This document shows, piece after piece, positions 23,352-34,009 of a stretch of DNA of 64,000 bases. The translations under genes were made by a program, and so were the position numbers. Below the pieces are notes generated by a model that made no database searches, was not told where the DNA came from, and saw only the letters and a program-made list of their open reading frames with translations. Source of the stretch: Cryptomeria japonica (Eukaryota; Streptophyta; Pinopsida; Cupressales; Cupressaceae); contig NC_081406.1 in assembly GCF_030272615.1 (NCBI RefSeq), positions 237,377,922 through 237,441,921 of the forward strand. Direction: 5' to 3'. Positions within the stretch are counted from its first letter, which is position 1; the number at the start of each line of letters is the position of its first letter.

Positions 23352-23535
23352 GTTAACTTGTGACTCATTACTGTGTGCTGGGAGAGGGAAGAGTGTGTGG
23401 CTTTAGGGTACAGTTTTGGACTTGAACCATATTGCATAAATCTCAAGGCTTCAACTTGATTATCATTAAAGGTTTCTGATTGTTTACAAAATATCCTTTC
23501 ATATTCCTTCATGGATATCACATGCGTAGGGTATG
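23352..23535 (-). pseudogene. Short minus-strand ORF end, unknown
   Basis: Reads MKEYERIFCKQSETFNDNQV, then EALRFMQYGSSPKLYP, and ends HTVMSHKLT with a stop at about 23352. Composition is protein-like, unlike the adjacent repeat. It may be the last exon of a gene whose upstream part was replaced by the 360-bp repeats. No family recognised. Confidence 0.3.
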
Positions 23536-24500
23536 ACCCTGAGCATTCGATTGAGTGGGGGGGCAAAATAGGAGCATGCGTAGGGTAATAATGCCTAACT
23601 AGACATGTCAAAGCCGACGGTTTGTCATCACGATGAGCAGAAGGAGAAATCGGCCACATGACAACATTCCATTGAGTGAGACTGACGATTTTTTCGCCAA
23701 CCAAAAAATTTCTGCCCTAATAAAACCATAGGGCAACTTGAAAAACTGAGATAGGCTTTCATAGGGACCCCTCTCGTGGCCCCATAGGTTCAAACAGATC
23801 ATTCACAGGTGCCACGGATTCTGAGTTAGGGCCCGTCAAAGTTTGACAATTTTGAGCACTTAGGGTGCTCAAGGGACGACGCCGGTAGGGTATGACCCCG
23901 AGCATTCGATCGAGTGGGGGGGAAAAATAGGAGCATGCGTAGGGTAATAATGCCTAACTGGACATGTCAAAGCTGATGGTTTGTCATCGCGATGAGAAGA
24001 ACGAGAAATCAGCCACGCGACAACATTCCATTGAGTGAGACTGACGATTTTTTCGCCAACCAAAAAATTGCTGCCCTAATAAAACCGAAGGGCAACTTGA
24101 AAAATTGAGATAGGATTTTGTAGGGACCCCTCTTGTGGCCCCTTAGGTTTAAACGGAACATTTGCAGGTGCCACAGATTCTGAGTTAGGGCCCGTCAAAG
24201 TTTGATAATTTTGAGCACTTTGGGCGCTCAAGGGACGACGCCGGTAGGGTATGACCCCGAGCGTTCGATTGAGTGGGGGGGAAAAATAGGAGCATGCATA
24301 CGGTAATAATGCCTAATTGGACATGTCAGAGTTGACATTTCATCATCGTGACGAGAAGAACGAGAAATCAGCCACGCGACAACATTCCATTGAGTGAGAC
24401 TGACGATTTTTTCGCCAACTGAAAAATTGCTGCCCTAATAAAACTCTGAGCGTTCGACCGAGGTGGGCGGAAAAATAGGACCATGCATAGGGTAATAATG
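23525..24500 (+). repeat. ~360-bp tandem repeat, about 2.7 copies
   Basis: GTAGGGTATGACCC starts at 23525, 23885 and 24244, a period of 359-360 bp. Each unit contains GAGCATTCGAT-GAGTGGGGGG, GGGTAATAATGCCTAA, GAGTGAGACTGACG and, in the full copies, GGGCCCGTCAAAGTTTGA. The third copy is shortened and runs into a partial fourth (24446-24500). Units are richer in GC and CG than their neighbours. Minus-strand ORFs starting MVGEKIVSLTQWNVV belong to the repeat. Confidence 0.85.
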
Positions 24501-24765
24501 AATTGTATCAAGTATTGTTCATTAAATGAATTGTATTGTATCGTTCATTAAATGAATTGTATTGTATTGTTCATTAAATGAATTGTATTGTTCATGAAAT
24601 GTATTGTTCATTGAATGAATTGTATTGTATTGTTGATTAAATGAATTGTATTGTTCATTAAATGAATTGTATTATATTGTTCATTAAATGAATTATATTG
24701 TTCATTATAAAAATAACACTTATGATGAAATGAAATGAATTGTATTGTTCATTAAATAGCCATTA
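24485..24765 (+). repeat. Short tandem repeat of ATTGTTCATTAAATGA
   Basis: The phrase ATTGTTCATTAAATGAATTGT recurs about ten times with variable insertions of ATTGTATTGT. It is a minisatellite with partly palindromic units (TTCATTAAATGAA). Confidence 0.85.
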
Positions 24766-24999
24766 TTAACCATTGTTAATTATTGGAATGAAGATTAAAG
24801 ATTTCCATGATAACACCACGCACATATGAGCAACAATTTATATGATCGAATATCAACTACTGTATATATAAAAATGTCAAATGATTACAAATGTATGTCC
24901 ATACACAAATATGGCATAAATGCCAACTGAAACAAAATGTATGTCCATATACAAAATATACATGCCAACTAGACATGTAAGCATCCCAAAACTATCTAT

Positions 25000-26925
25000 A
25001 ACATCCTAAGTTGCTGATGGATCATCAAAATCGATCCTCTTTGCCATACTACTCGGCTTTGAAGGATCTTGCACAAGAAAAACAAACCACGATTAATATT
25101 AGTTATATTATATAATTCACATTCAAAAAGTTAACATAAAAATGAACTATAATTGAACTATTCATGTTTACCTCATCTCCACGTTTTCTCTTCAGCTTTG
25201 CAGGACTCTTGATGTATGTCTTCGATAGAGGAGGTATGTTTTGAATATTTTCATACACAACCTACATATGTTCAAAAACATGACATTGATACAAGTTAGA
25301 ATATAATTGTCACTGATAATAACAAATTATATCTACTAATCAAAAAATAAAATAAACACACATCTACTCGAGGCATCTCTTCTTCTTCTTCAGGTATACT
25401 GGGTGTAGTCATCAAGGATGTGAAGCCAAGAATTCTTTGTATATATACACAAGTATATGAAACTATCAATCTATGTCTAGACATGTATAATCACTATAAG
25501 TTATTTAAACTATTCATTCAATCATATTTGCATTCAATTACCTTTCCCTTGTCTCCAACTGCACTACCAGATCGTAAATCACACTGCCCCGCACTCATGC
25601 TGCTTGTGCCCTACAAGATTAAAATAAGATATGCATGCAAGTTACTACATAATCTAATTAATACCAATATAAATGATGAGCATGTATGTACAATAAAATA
25701 CAAACGACTAGGTGCAATAATATATGTACCGTCAAGCTATCAAGGCCAAATGAAATGGCCGACAAGGTGCCCTCCTGAATCTGTCTCAACTCATCCTCGA
25801 TCATCAACTGTTAAATAGAGCATGTAAATAAAAATTAGTACTTAATATTATCTAATTTATAAATATTTAATTAAAATATAACATGAAATGTGAAAATACA
25901 AATCTTACCACTACATCATCAATGTATGATGACGGTGCCTCCTCGCTTCTAGCATGTGAGGACTCCCTAGGGTACCCTCCAGTTTGTGTAATAACATCTA
26001 GTGCATCATGCATCTCATGCACCTCATAATTTGCACTATCCACAGGATGATCGACGGGCTGTCCTACTGGACCCAAGCATACGTGCCCACACATGACACA
26101 ACTATGGGGCACACATATGTGTGGAGCCAAGGATGACGTGTCAACACCACTAGATGCACCGCTACCATCAAGAGTAGGCTGAGCTACTGACGCAGCCTGA
26201 GAAACCAAAAGGCTACTCAAAGAGTGAATAGCCAATATGGTTCGTGAAGCCGCCTCACGAATGATATCAGGATGTTGCACTGCAGGTGGGGGATCAACAA
26301 GAGGAGGGGGGACATACGGGCCCTGGACTACTCTGACTATCCCAGGTCTATTTTGGGGCATACCTAAACCTACACCCTAGAAAGGTTGGATGTTAAAGTA
26401 GTTCACATGTTTGTGTAAAACAAACTCAACATACAATTTTTTTATAAAATACAAGGGGATATCAAGATTGTTGTTGGGTGGTTTGTCGAAAACCATCCAC
26501 CAACGATCCCAAAAGTTTTTCACAATCCCATCATTTGTGCACCATTTAATAGAAAGTTTTGTTTTTTTGGGATCTACAGGCTAACCAGTACAGGGATTGA
26601 CAAACAATGAGGCGATTTTGGCTTTGGATATCTCAAGATCCTTGATATCCTTATATGACAAGCCATCTGCATATTTTTCCCTCATAGAATCTCACCACAA
26701 AAGGGCGACATCGTGCTCCTCAGTCATGGTTTCCATACTTTTTATGATCGACGTGAGAGGATCAAACATTGAGTTTAGACGAGGGATCCTACGATATACT
26801 TCTGCAATCCCCCTCAATTCATTCAAATTTTGTGCAATCAAATCCTGAATTGAGGGGGGCTTTGGCAATTGAGGGTTTGGCTATTGCAGTTGTGGTTCGT
26901 CAGTGTTTTCATTGTTATCCCCCAT
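25000..26925 (-). pseudogene. Unrecognised six-exon relic gene, minus strand, inside the 10-kb element
   Basis: Starts at the ATG at 26925 (MGDNNENTDEPQLQ). A long first exon continues to 25909, with NLNELRGIAEVYRRIPRLNS, WCTNDGIVKNFWDRWWMVF, a proline-rich segment (GPYVPPPLVDPPPAVQHP) and a Cys/His cluster (HICVPHSCVMCGHVC). It ends SSYIDDVV at a GTAAGA donor. Later exons at 25730-25807, 25542-25610, about 25368-25430 and 25172-25261 end at GT and mostly start after AG, and most keep phase 0; the last exon runs to about 25000. The exon at 25172-25261 has a nuclear-localisation-like KSPAKLKRKRGDE. Exon 1 has four stops (three TAG, one TGA), each explained by one C-to-T change. About 460 residues in all. 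No transposase triad is visible; an accessory DNA-binding protein is one possibility. Confidence 0.5.
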
Positions 26926-27140
26926 TTTTAACCTAATTGAATGTAAACAATTAAATTTAGTTAACAAACTTAAACAATTAGGTATTTGATTTAAAAAAAC
27001 CTAGTTTCCATTAAAAAAACCATATTTTCAATGAAAAATCAAATAAAAACTAACAAAAAATACAAAAATGAATGAAAATGATTCAAAACAATAAAATTCT
27101 TACCTCTGAATCTATCTTTTAGCAATTTTTTGTCAAAAAA

Positions 27141-27295
27141 CCGGATATCGGATGGAGCGGATATCGGATTGTGATGAAATCGCGCGGCCCGTGAGTTAAA
27201 AATGACTCACGGGCTACCACTGTCAAAATATAAAAGTCTTAGAAAATCGGATATCCGATAAAATCAGATATCCGATTTTTATACTTAAATTATTT
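27141..27295. repeat. GGATATC pairs left of the AT array
   Basis: Holds one pair at 27141-27170 (CGGATATCGGATGGAGCGGATATCGG in two halves) and one at 27243-27280. Between them is a CG-rich hairpin-like GCCCGTGAGT...ACTCACGGGC (27187-27214). The second pair faces the pair at 28084 in inverted orientation across the AT array. Confidence 0.8.
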
Positions 27296-28075
27296 TTAAA
27301 TAACATATATAATATAATAATATATTATATAATATAATAATATATTATATAATATAATAATATATTATATAATATAATAATATATTATATAATATAATAA
27401 TATATTATATAATATATTATTATATTATATAATACGTATTGTATTATATTATATATATTATAATATATAATATAATATAATATAATACGTATTGTATTGT
27501 ATTATATAATATAATATAATATAATATAATATAATATTATATAATATAATATAATATAATATAATATTATATATAATATAATATAATATAATATATAATA
27601 TAATATAATATAATATAATATAATATATAATATAATATAATATAATATAATATTATATTATATTATAATATAATATAATATAATATAATATAATATTATA
27701 TTATATTATATTATATTATATATAATATTATATTATATTATATATAATATAATATTATATTATATATAATATTATATTATATTATATATAATATTATATT
27801 ATATTATATATAATATTATATTATATTATATATAATATTATATTATATTATATATAATATTATATTATATTATATTATATTATATATAATATTATATTAT
27901 ATTATATTATAATTTAATATAATATTATAATAATATATTATATTATATTATATTATATATAATATAATATTACATTACTATGTTATATATTATATTATAT
28001 ATATTATTATATAATATAATAATAGATTATATATTATATAATATGTAACATATAATATATTTTTTAAATTAAAAT
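27296..28075. repeat. AT-only palindromic array (TATAATATATTA type)
   Basis: About 780 bp of almost pure A and T, starting with five or six copies of a 20-bp unit (AATATAATAATATATTATAT) and passing into TATAATATAA and ATATTATATT runs. Every unit is self-complementary. The minus-strand ORF near 28000 is accidental. Confidence 0.95.
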
Positions 28076-28083
28076 TACAAATA

Positions 28084-28119
28084 AAAATCAGATATCCGAT
28101 TTTATCGGATATCCGATTT
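28084..28119. repeat. GGATATC pair right of the AT array
   Basis: CAGATATCCG then TTTTATC then GGATATCCGATTT. It is the inverted partner of the pair at 27243-27280, and the flanking A/T words (TAAATT/AATTTAA) are also partly complementary. Confidence 0.8.
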
Positions 28120-28242
28120 GCATAGGTAATTACCAGGCTAAGGTGTACTGACACCCAGGCCAAGCAAAAAGTCAACACAGATTTTCGCGTTTTTAGGCGA
28201 GTGAAGAAGGCTATTTTTTTCACATCGCCACTTTTTGGGCCC

Positions 28243-28262
28243 CCTTGATCCTGCACTAACCC
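28243..28262 (-). repeat. Right terminal inverted repeat of the 10-kb element
   Basis: Inverted partner of 18103-18122, followed by ACAT. A GGATATC pair lies about 125 bp inside this end. Confidence 0.55.
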
Positions 28263-30375
28263 ACATATTACTAGACTTTGTAGGTTCCTTGAGAAAAGAT
28301 TAACTTGAATGGTATATCAAACATTATCCTACCCATGCAGCCACATGAGAAACATTGAAAGGATATTTTCTCACAAATTTTGGGACAACAATAACCCCCA
28401 TTGAAAGTGTAAAAAATATGAGAAACTTGATGCAAGGAAATAGTGATTTTGTCAAGAGATGATTTTTTTTAAATAAGTATGCTTAAAGTTGGAAGAGACA
28501 TTAATTAAAAAACACAAAATTGAATGGTTTATATCTGGATTAAATAAATACATCAAATGTAGATTGAATGGGAGAGAGTTTGAGAAGTATGCAGACTTGA
28601 TTACTATGCCCTTCTAGTTAGAGGCTTGACCATGGAGGAGACTATATAACGACTAGAATGATGAGATTTTGGAGGACCTATAGAAAAAATTACAAAGGCT
28701 CGTAATCCAACAAGAGATTATGGCCACAAATACTAAACAACCTAGAGAGAATATGGTGCACTTATTTTAACTAGGAAGTACACATATAAAACAAATGCCC
28801 AAATGATAGAGTAGATAAAACCCTAGCAATAATGAATATAGTGAAGTAAAACTCTATGTATTGTGGTATCTGTCAAGATTGGGACATGCACTTAAAAAAA
28901 TATTGTCCTAAGAATATAACTCTAGTATGGAATGGAGGAAATTAATTTTGTTTGAGTCATAAATACAATGGGGAGAAAAGAGATGAGGCAGGCTACTAGA
29001 TCCCACCTTGGTAGGACAACCTAAATGCCTATACAATTCAGAACAACTAGTGCTATGCAAATGGAAACCATAATTCTAACTACAAAGGAGGAAAAGGAAG
29101 TGGTTAAGGTAATAAAAGATGAATGATGAAACCTTCTTTAAATATGGAAAAATAGGACACTACACATCAAAATTTTGGATTGAAAAGAAGTAGAAATGCA
29201 TATTTTATGGCTAGGAGAATCATACAATGTTCACATATGAAATAATCATGAATTTTTATTTGAATTAAGGAAAAAATTAACCATCCTAGAGTGATGAGCT
29301 ACAAAGAGGATCAAGTATAATCCATAGGATTCCACAAAAAAGGGAAAGAGAATGCCACATAATGGATGTATGGACATTACATACATCACAAGAAGATAAC
29401 TTCGAAGAACTACTTGTAGAGAAGAAGACGAAAACTATAAACAAGAATAAGCTAATGTTCTAACTAGACAAGGGATGGAATTTAGAAGAAATAAGAAAAA
29501 ATAACTAGTAGAGGAAGGATTAAAAGAAGAATATGTCAGTCAATAAAATGAAGAAGAAGAAGAACCAATATAGTTCCATCTGGATAGAAGACAACATGAG
29601 AAAATAATAGAGCAGGTAAAGAAAATAATAATACAACAAATGGAGGAAGAAGTAGGCTTCTATACAAAAGAGGAGGTGACAACCTTAAAATATTTAGCTA
29701 CTCTGGCTAGAAAGAAAGATCTAATGGTCAAATTAAAATAGTGCGGTAAGTATTGGAATAAGAAAAAATAAGTAATCCAATCTTTAGAAGATTCAAATTG
29801 GAAGAATCATCCCTTATTAATTAATGTACAACTAAATGATAAAAAAATTAAATTTCTTATGTTAGAATTAGAAGAAGACTTGAATATCATACCATCTACA
29901 ACATGGGAGAATCTAGGAAGGACAAAAGTAGTGAAAATCCTCATGAATGTATAAGCTTGGTTGATTGTTCTAGAATGGATCCCTTAGGCACTTGGAAGAA
30001 TGTGGAGGTAAACATCAAAGGTATGAAATAATGTGTTGACTTTGAGGTAGTAAGATGAAAGAACCATTTAAAAAAATTCTAGGATCTATTGGGATTAAGA
30101 TGGTTCATTAATTCTAATGACATTACAAACTCTAGGATTGAGGAAATTTCCTTTGTATAATGAAAAAATAGTGCATATACCCTTAAGCATTGAAGATAGA
30201 TAATATTTAGAGCCATTAAAAACTAGCATCATCCATCCCTTGTGTAAAGTATCTTAAACATCCACACCCAAGAACACACTCTTTGCATTTTGCTAGATAT
30301 GCATAATTAGGTTTCATACCCCTATCATTTTAGATAATGAAGAACTGGTACTTAATATCAAACAAGGAATCTTCC

Positions 30376-31529
30376 TTTAATGGTGGAAAATATGGGGGTT
30401 TCATGAGTTAAGCTATGCAAACTAGGAAATCCACTTATTTTCACATCTAATATTACATTGAGGGGTGAAATGAATTTGATTGATCTAATATCCTCTTCAA
30501 GTATGAAATGGATTGAATGCAAATCAGATTCACGTCCCTTTCATTAATTGAGGTTGAATGTGTATTATTGAATTTAAATATTAGATCTAGGATAAATGAT
30601 AGAAAATTGACATAAAATAACATGAAAAGTAATTTTGAAAGGCAGTATGTAGACATAGAGCTAGATTTGAGAAGAAGGAACAAAGGGGCACGTGTAAAAA
30701 AATTCAGCCTGAAATTATAGGACTAGAATTCTTGGAATGACCTATTTCTCCTATCAAATGTAGAAAAATAAGAAAATTTCAATGTCACTCAAAATATTTT
30801 CCTAGAAGTTCGTCAAATTTTTTTTAGATTGATATGCTTGGGGTGACCTGATCCTCTGCTTTTTTATCATGTAATAATTAGAACTGATCATCATCGTATT
30901 CTCTACTAATATTCATTTGTAGATTTTATATTGGTCATTTAATCATTAAAAGAAGGGAAATGGTGTTGTTGATAGGGGGTTTCCTAGGTCAAACCCTAGG
31001 TTTGTAATAAACCCTTAAATTAAAATTAAAATTGAACTTGTAATGGAATTGATTGAATTGGAAAGCTTGCCTTTTGAGAGAAAGGCTAGATTTGAATAAA
31101 AATTCTTTAATTGGAATTGGATACCTTGATGAATCTTTCTTTGATCTCTTCATTCAAAGGTTAGTGATGTCATGTAGAATGTCTTTGTAATGCCTTGATT
31201 ATGAATGCCATCATGAATACTTGAAATTTTAACTTGAACTTCCTTCACTTCCTTCACTTCCTTCACTTCCTTCACTTCCTGCCTCCAAAATATGACCATT
31301 ACAACTCCAAATTTGGGCCTCCATTTGGTAGGACTAGGGTTCATTGGGTTTCTTGGTCTTGCCATTTAGGACTAAAATTTGGACATAACCCTAGAAAAGG
31401 TGCTGAAGATGCTAATTTTGGGTTTGTGTGAGCAGATTCAAAGTAGAGTTAGGGAATATAAGGCCAAAATGTAGAAGTGAGGCCTAGGTGAGGACAAAAT
31501 TGTACATGGATACAATTTATGATGCTACA
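30376..31529 (-). repeat. 3' LTR of element B
   Basis: Begins on the minus strand with TGTAGCATCATAAATTGT right after the purine tract (GCTAAAGTGGGGACTAG, 31547-31531) and ends near 30376. It aligns along its length with 59246-60450: shared blocks include GAAATCCACTTATTTTCA, ACATTGAGGGGTGAAATGAA, GAATGTGTATTATTGAATTT and GGTTTGTGT. CTTCCTTCACTT repeats at 31235-31280 are a local microsatellite. The terminal CA is degraded. Confidence 0.75.
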
Positions 31530-31592
31530 TCTAGTCCCCACTTTAGCTAGAGTATGAACCTATGTTCATATTCTCAATAAAGTACACAGTAG

Positions 31593-32824
31593 TGTAGCGT
31601 CCTAAAATTGCGACACTTGCAATTTCGACTGCATTTGGGTCTTCACGATGGCGGTGCAACATTGAACCTGAATGGAGACCTCGAAACCTGCTTGTGACAT
31701 CAAAAACTGCATTTTTCTGCACCTTGGCCTGATCCCTCCTTGCACCCTGCTGCCCTGGGAGGTGGGACCATGGCGCCCAGCGCCCTGGTCCCCCAGGACC
31801 ATGGCGCCCAGTGCCCTGGTCCCTGGCCCTATTTTGGGCCCGGTCTCTTTTGGGCATCGGGTCTTTAAGTTTGCAATTCAGGAAATAATGTTTCCTGGTC
31901 AGCCTAAGGTCGGAAAAATCAGTCTATCAACCCTAATTGACAAGTATATAAACTACTTTTCCTCTCCTAGAAAGGGAGGAAGGAAATAAGCAAGAGCAAG
32001 AGGCGAAAGCGATATTCAAACATTCAAACATTCAAGCATTCAAGCATTCCTTCAAGCAATTGAGCATTCTAAGTCTCCATTCAAGGCTAGGTGTTGCATT
32101 CAAGACAAGGATTCAACCATTGAAGAGGAGATCACTTACAACACATAACACATAACATACATTACACCTTCGCATGTAAGAATACAAACATTCTTACAAC
32201 AAGGTATCAGTACTTGTTTACATTACAAACATTTACATTTACAACATTCTCATTTCTTGGTTAATTCCAAAACCGGGGTTTGACCTAAAGGCAAACCCCT
32301 AATCCCTAACCCCCCAATCGTCCTCTCTTTTCTATGTGTAGGTTGCAGGTACGCAGCTGTAATTGAAGATCTAGAATCCTTGTGCAGAGATGAACAGGTC
32401 CACCTTCATTTCGCGGATTTTTCGGAGGACCGTGTGCACGCCGGGCGCCATTGTCCCATCAACTTTCACTCAAATTTGCAGAACAACACCGTCTCGACAT
32501 TTTACTGCTAATTCCAGGTTTGCAGCTTCATCCCATATCCCTATCTCTGTTTAGAAGCGAATCTTTCTTTCTTCTACGTACATTCCTAGTTCAATCATTC
32601 TATCTATATTCTTTACAAAAGAGGGTATCCTTGATGTCTTAACCCTTGAAACTCATTTAGAATCCAATCCTGCATTGCGTGGGATCGGATCTTGTGGGTT
32701 TCAACCCCTCTTTTGAATGTAAAGTCTCTCCTAAGTGAAAACCATCAACCCTAGTGACTCTCCCTTCTCTCTCCTTGGAGTTGGGGAGGGGAGAACAACT
32801 AGGGTTCGATTTTTCCGCTTTACA
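31593..32824 (+). repeat. 5' LTR of element C
   Basis: Runs from TGTAGCGTCCTAAAATTGCG to TTTTTCCGCTTTACA. At 31764-31822 it has two 31-bp tandem hairpins (GGGACCA...TGGTCCC). A GAGGACCGTGTGCACGCCGG motif at 32426-32445 recurs twice in the leader. A tract of CAAACATTCAAGCATT repeats lies at 32015-32065. Confidence 0.95.
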
Positions 32825-32843
32825 TTTTGGTGAACCCGACATG
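32825..32843 (+). other. Primer-binding site of element C
   Basis: TTTTGGTGAACCCGACATG directly follows the LTR end. Element B has the closely similar TTTTGGTGCACCCAACATAG at the same place on the minus strand, which marks it as the conserved primer site. I cannot name the tRNA with certainty. Confidence 0.65.
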
Positions 32844-34009
32844 AACATCCTCATTCTGATTATTCATGGTTAGATCTGAAAATTTTGTTTCCTTAATTAC
32901 ATTTCCATGATTGATCTTTTGCAAATTTTAGAGGTTGATTGCATAAAAACCCTAAAATTTTCTTTTTAGTAATTAAACTTGTGGAATGTTTAATTGTTAA
33001 TGCTTGTTTCAGATCTACCCTTCTATTGCAAATTGTCAATTCATATTTGTGCTTTAATTCTGAAAATTAAGTGGTTAAATGTCAAAACCCTAATTTTTAA
33101 AACCTTCTTGATTCAACCTTTGACTGATAATTTCACTAATCAAAACACCTCCAAATCGGCTGTAATTTTGGATTCCGCAACAAAATCACAATATCTCTCA
33201 TCCCTGAAAATTTGGAAAAAAGTTGCGAGGACCGTGTGCACCCCGAGTGCCATCATCCCCGACATTTTTTCCGAAATTTTGGGAGCTAGATCTTACTGTA
33301 TTTTTCTGCTAAAATCCAGAATTTTGGCTGATTTTATCAATTTTAACACTTTCAAAATTAAAGTCAAAGTTGGTCTAGCGATTTCTTGGATTGAGGCTTC
33401 TAATCATTCAAAAATCATTGAAATTTAAATTCATATCAAAATTGTGTTTCTTATAGTCCTAAATTTGAAAAGTGTGTTGGCATTCATTCGAAATTTTAGT
33501 GCTTTATTCAAATTTTTGCAGTTTGTGACTTTTGAAATTAAATGTTTAATTGCAACAACCTTGATTTCCACTTTCAAAATTGAATTTTGCGTGAAATTGA
33601 GTCAATTTTTAAAATTTCAAAACTTGCATTGCTTTTAGTATTCCCTCTAAAATCATAAAATTCAAAATTTCAGTTTCCCCCTCTTTTTCAAAATTCAAAT
33701 TTTACATTTTTCAACAATCTTGGTAGGGTTCAATTTTGAGATTGCAACTTTAATTTGGCCTATCTACAGATCGTAAAATCACTCAATTTTTTCAGATTAG
33801 CTTTAAAATCATCATAACTTTCATCCTTGAAAATTTCGAAAAAAGTTGCGAGGACCGTGTGCACTCCGTTCGCCACGGTCCCTGACATTTTTTCTGAAAT
33901 TTCAGGAGATTGTCCTGTTTGCATTTAATAGCTTAAATCTAGGAGATTGGCTGATTTTATTGAAATTTGCTACCTCTAAAATTCAAAATCTTCTCTCTCT
34001 CTTTAGTGC
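32844..34009 (+). other. Leader of element C with duplicated ~200-bp module
   Basis: Non-coding, AT-rich. Two related modules (about 33180-33395 and 33790-34000, roughly 622 bp apart) share CCTGAAAATTT or CTTGAAAATTTCG, AAAAAAGTTGCGAGGACCGT, GACATTTTTTC and TTGGCTGATTTTAT. The second forms a perfect 8-bp stem, GGACCGTG...CACGGTCC, with a 14-base loop. Both keep GTGTGCAC. Such a leader usually carries packaging and dimerisation signals. Confidence 0.6.

Larger units (their letters stand above)
18103..28262. mobile_element. ~10.2-kb TIR-flanked element, probable DNA transposon
   Basis: The left end GGGTATGTGCAGGATCATGG (18103-18122) matches the reverse complement of the right end, GGGTTAGTGCAGGATCAAGG (28262-28243), at 17 of 20 positions. 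Weaker similarity follows inward (AGTGGCAATGAAA against AGTGGCGATGTGAAA). ACAT lies just outside both ends (18099-18102 and 28263-28266), a possible 4-bp target duplication. It interrupts a gag relic. Inside are a 2.3-kb palindromic satellite, seven GGATATC pairs, a 360-bp tandem repeat, an AT-palindrome array and two relic genes on opposite strands. I see no DDE transposase, so the superfamily is open and it may be a non-autonomous or composite element. Confidence 0.55.
17200..30375 (+). pseudogene. Gypsy gag-protease relic, split by the 10-kb TIR element
   Basis: The left part (17200-18102) is a charged, K/E-rich frame typical of a gag N-terminus. The right part (28263-30375) has the gag core: LRKD, LEWYIKHYPTHAAT, ETLKGYFLTNFGTT and VKNMRNLMQGNSDFVKR (28290-28460). 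It also has a zinc knuckle, YCGICQDWDMHLKKYC (28860-28907), and a protease-like stretch, LLINVQLNDKKIKFLMLELE then NIIPSTTWENLGR (29815-29920), where the catalytic D-T/S-G is lost. Stops are frequent. The insertion falls between FGRKWANFPIRT and DFVGSLRKD, a join that makes sense for gag. The relic is cut at 30375 by element B, so no RT is visible. Confidence 0.6.

Noticed and set aside
23348-24063. Two minus-strand ORFs starting MVGEKIVSLTQWNVV as paralogous genes
   Set aside because: They are the same phase of a 360-bp tandem repeat; only the non-repeat end (23352-23535) is kept as a possible exon.
27990-28256. Minus-strand 88-residue ORF
   Set aside because: Half lies in the AT array and half in the TIR end; composition is accidental.
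31543-31989. Overlapping 66-105-residue ORFs on both strands, repeated at 38171-38572
   Set aside because: They lie inside the LTRs of element C and arise from its GC-rich hairpins; no start context or family similarity.
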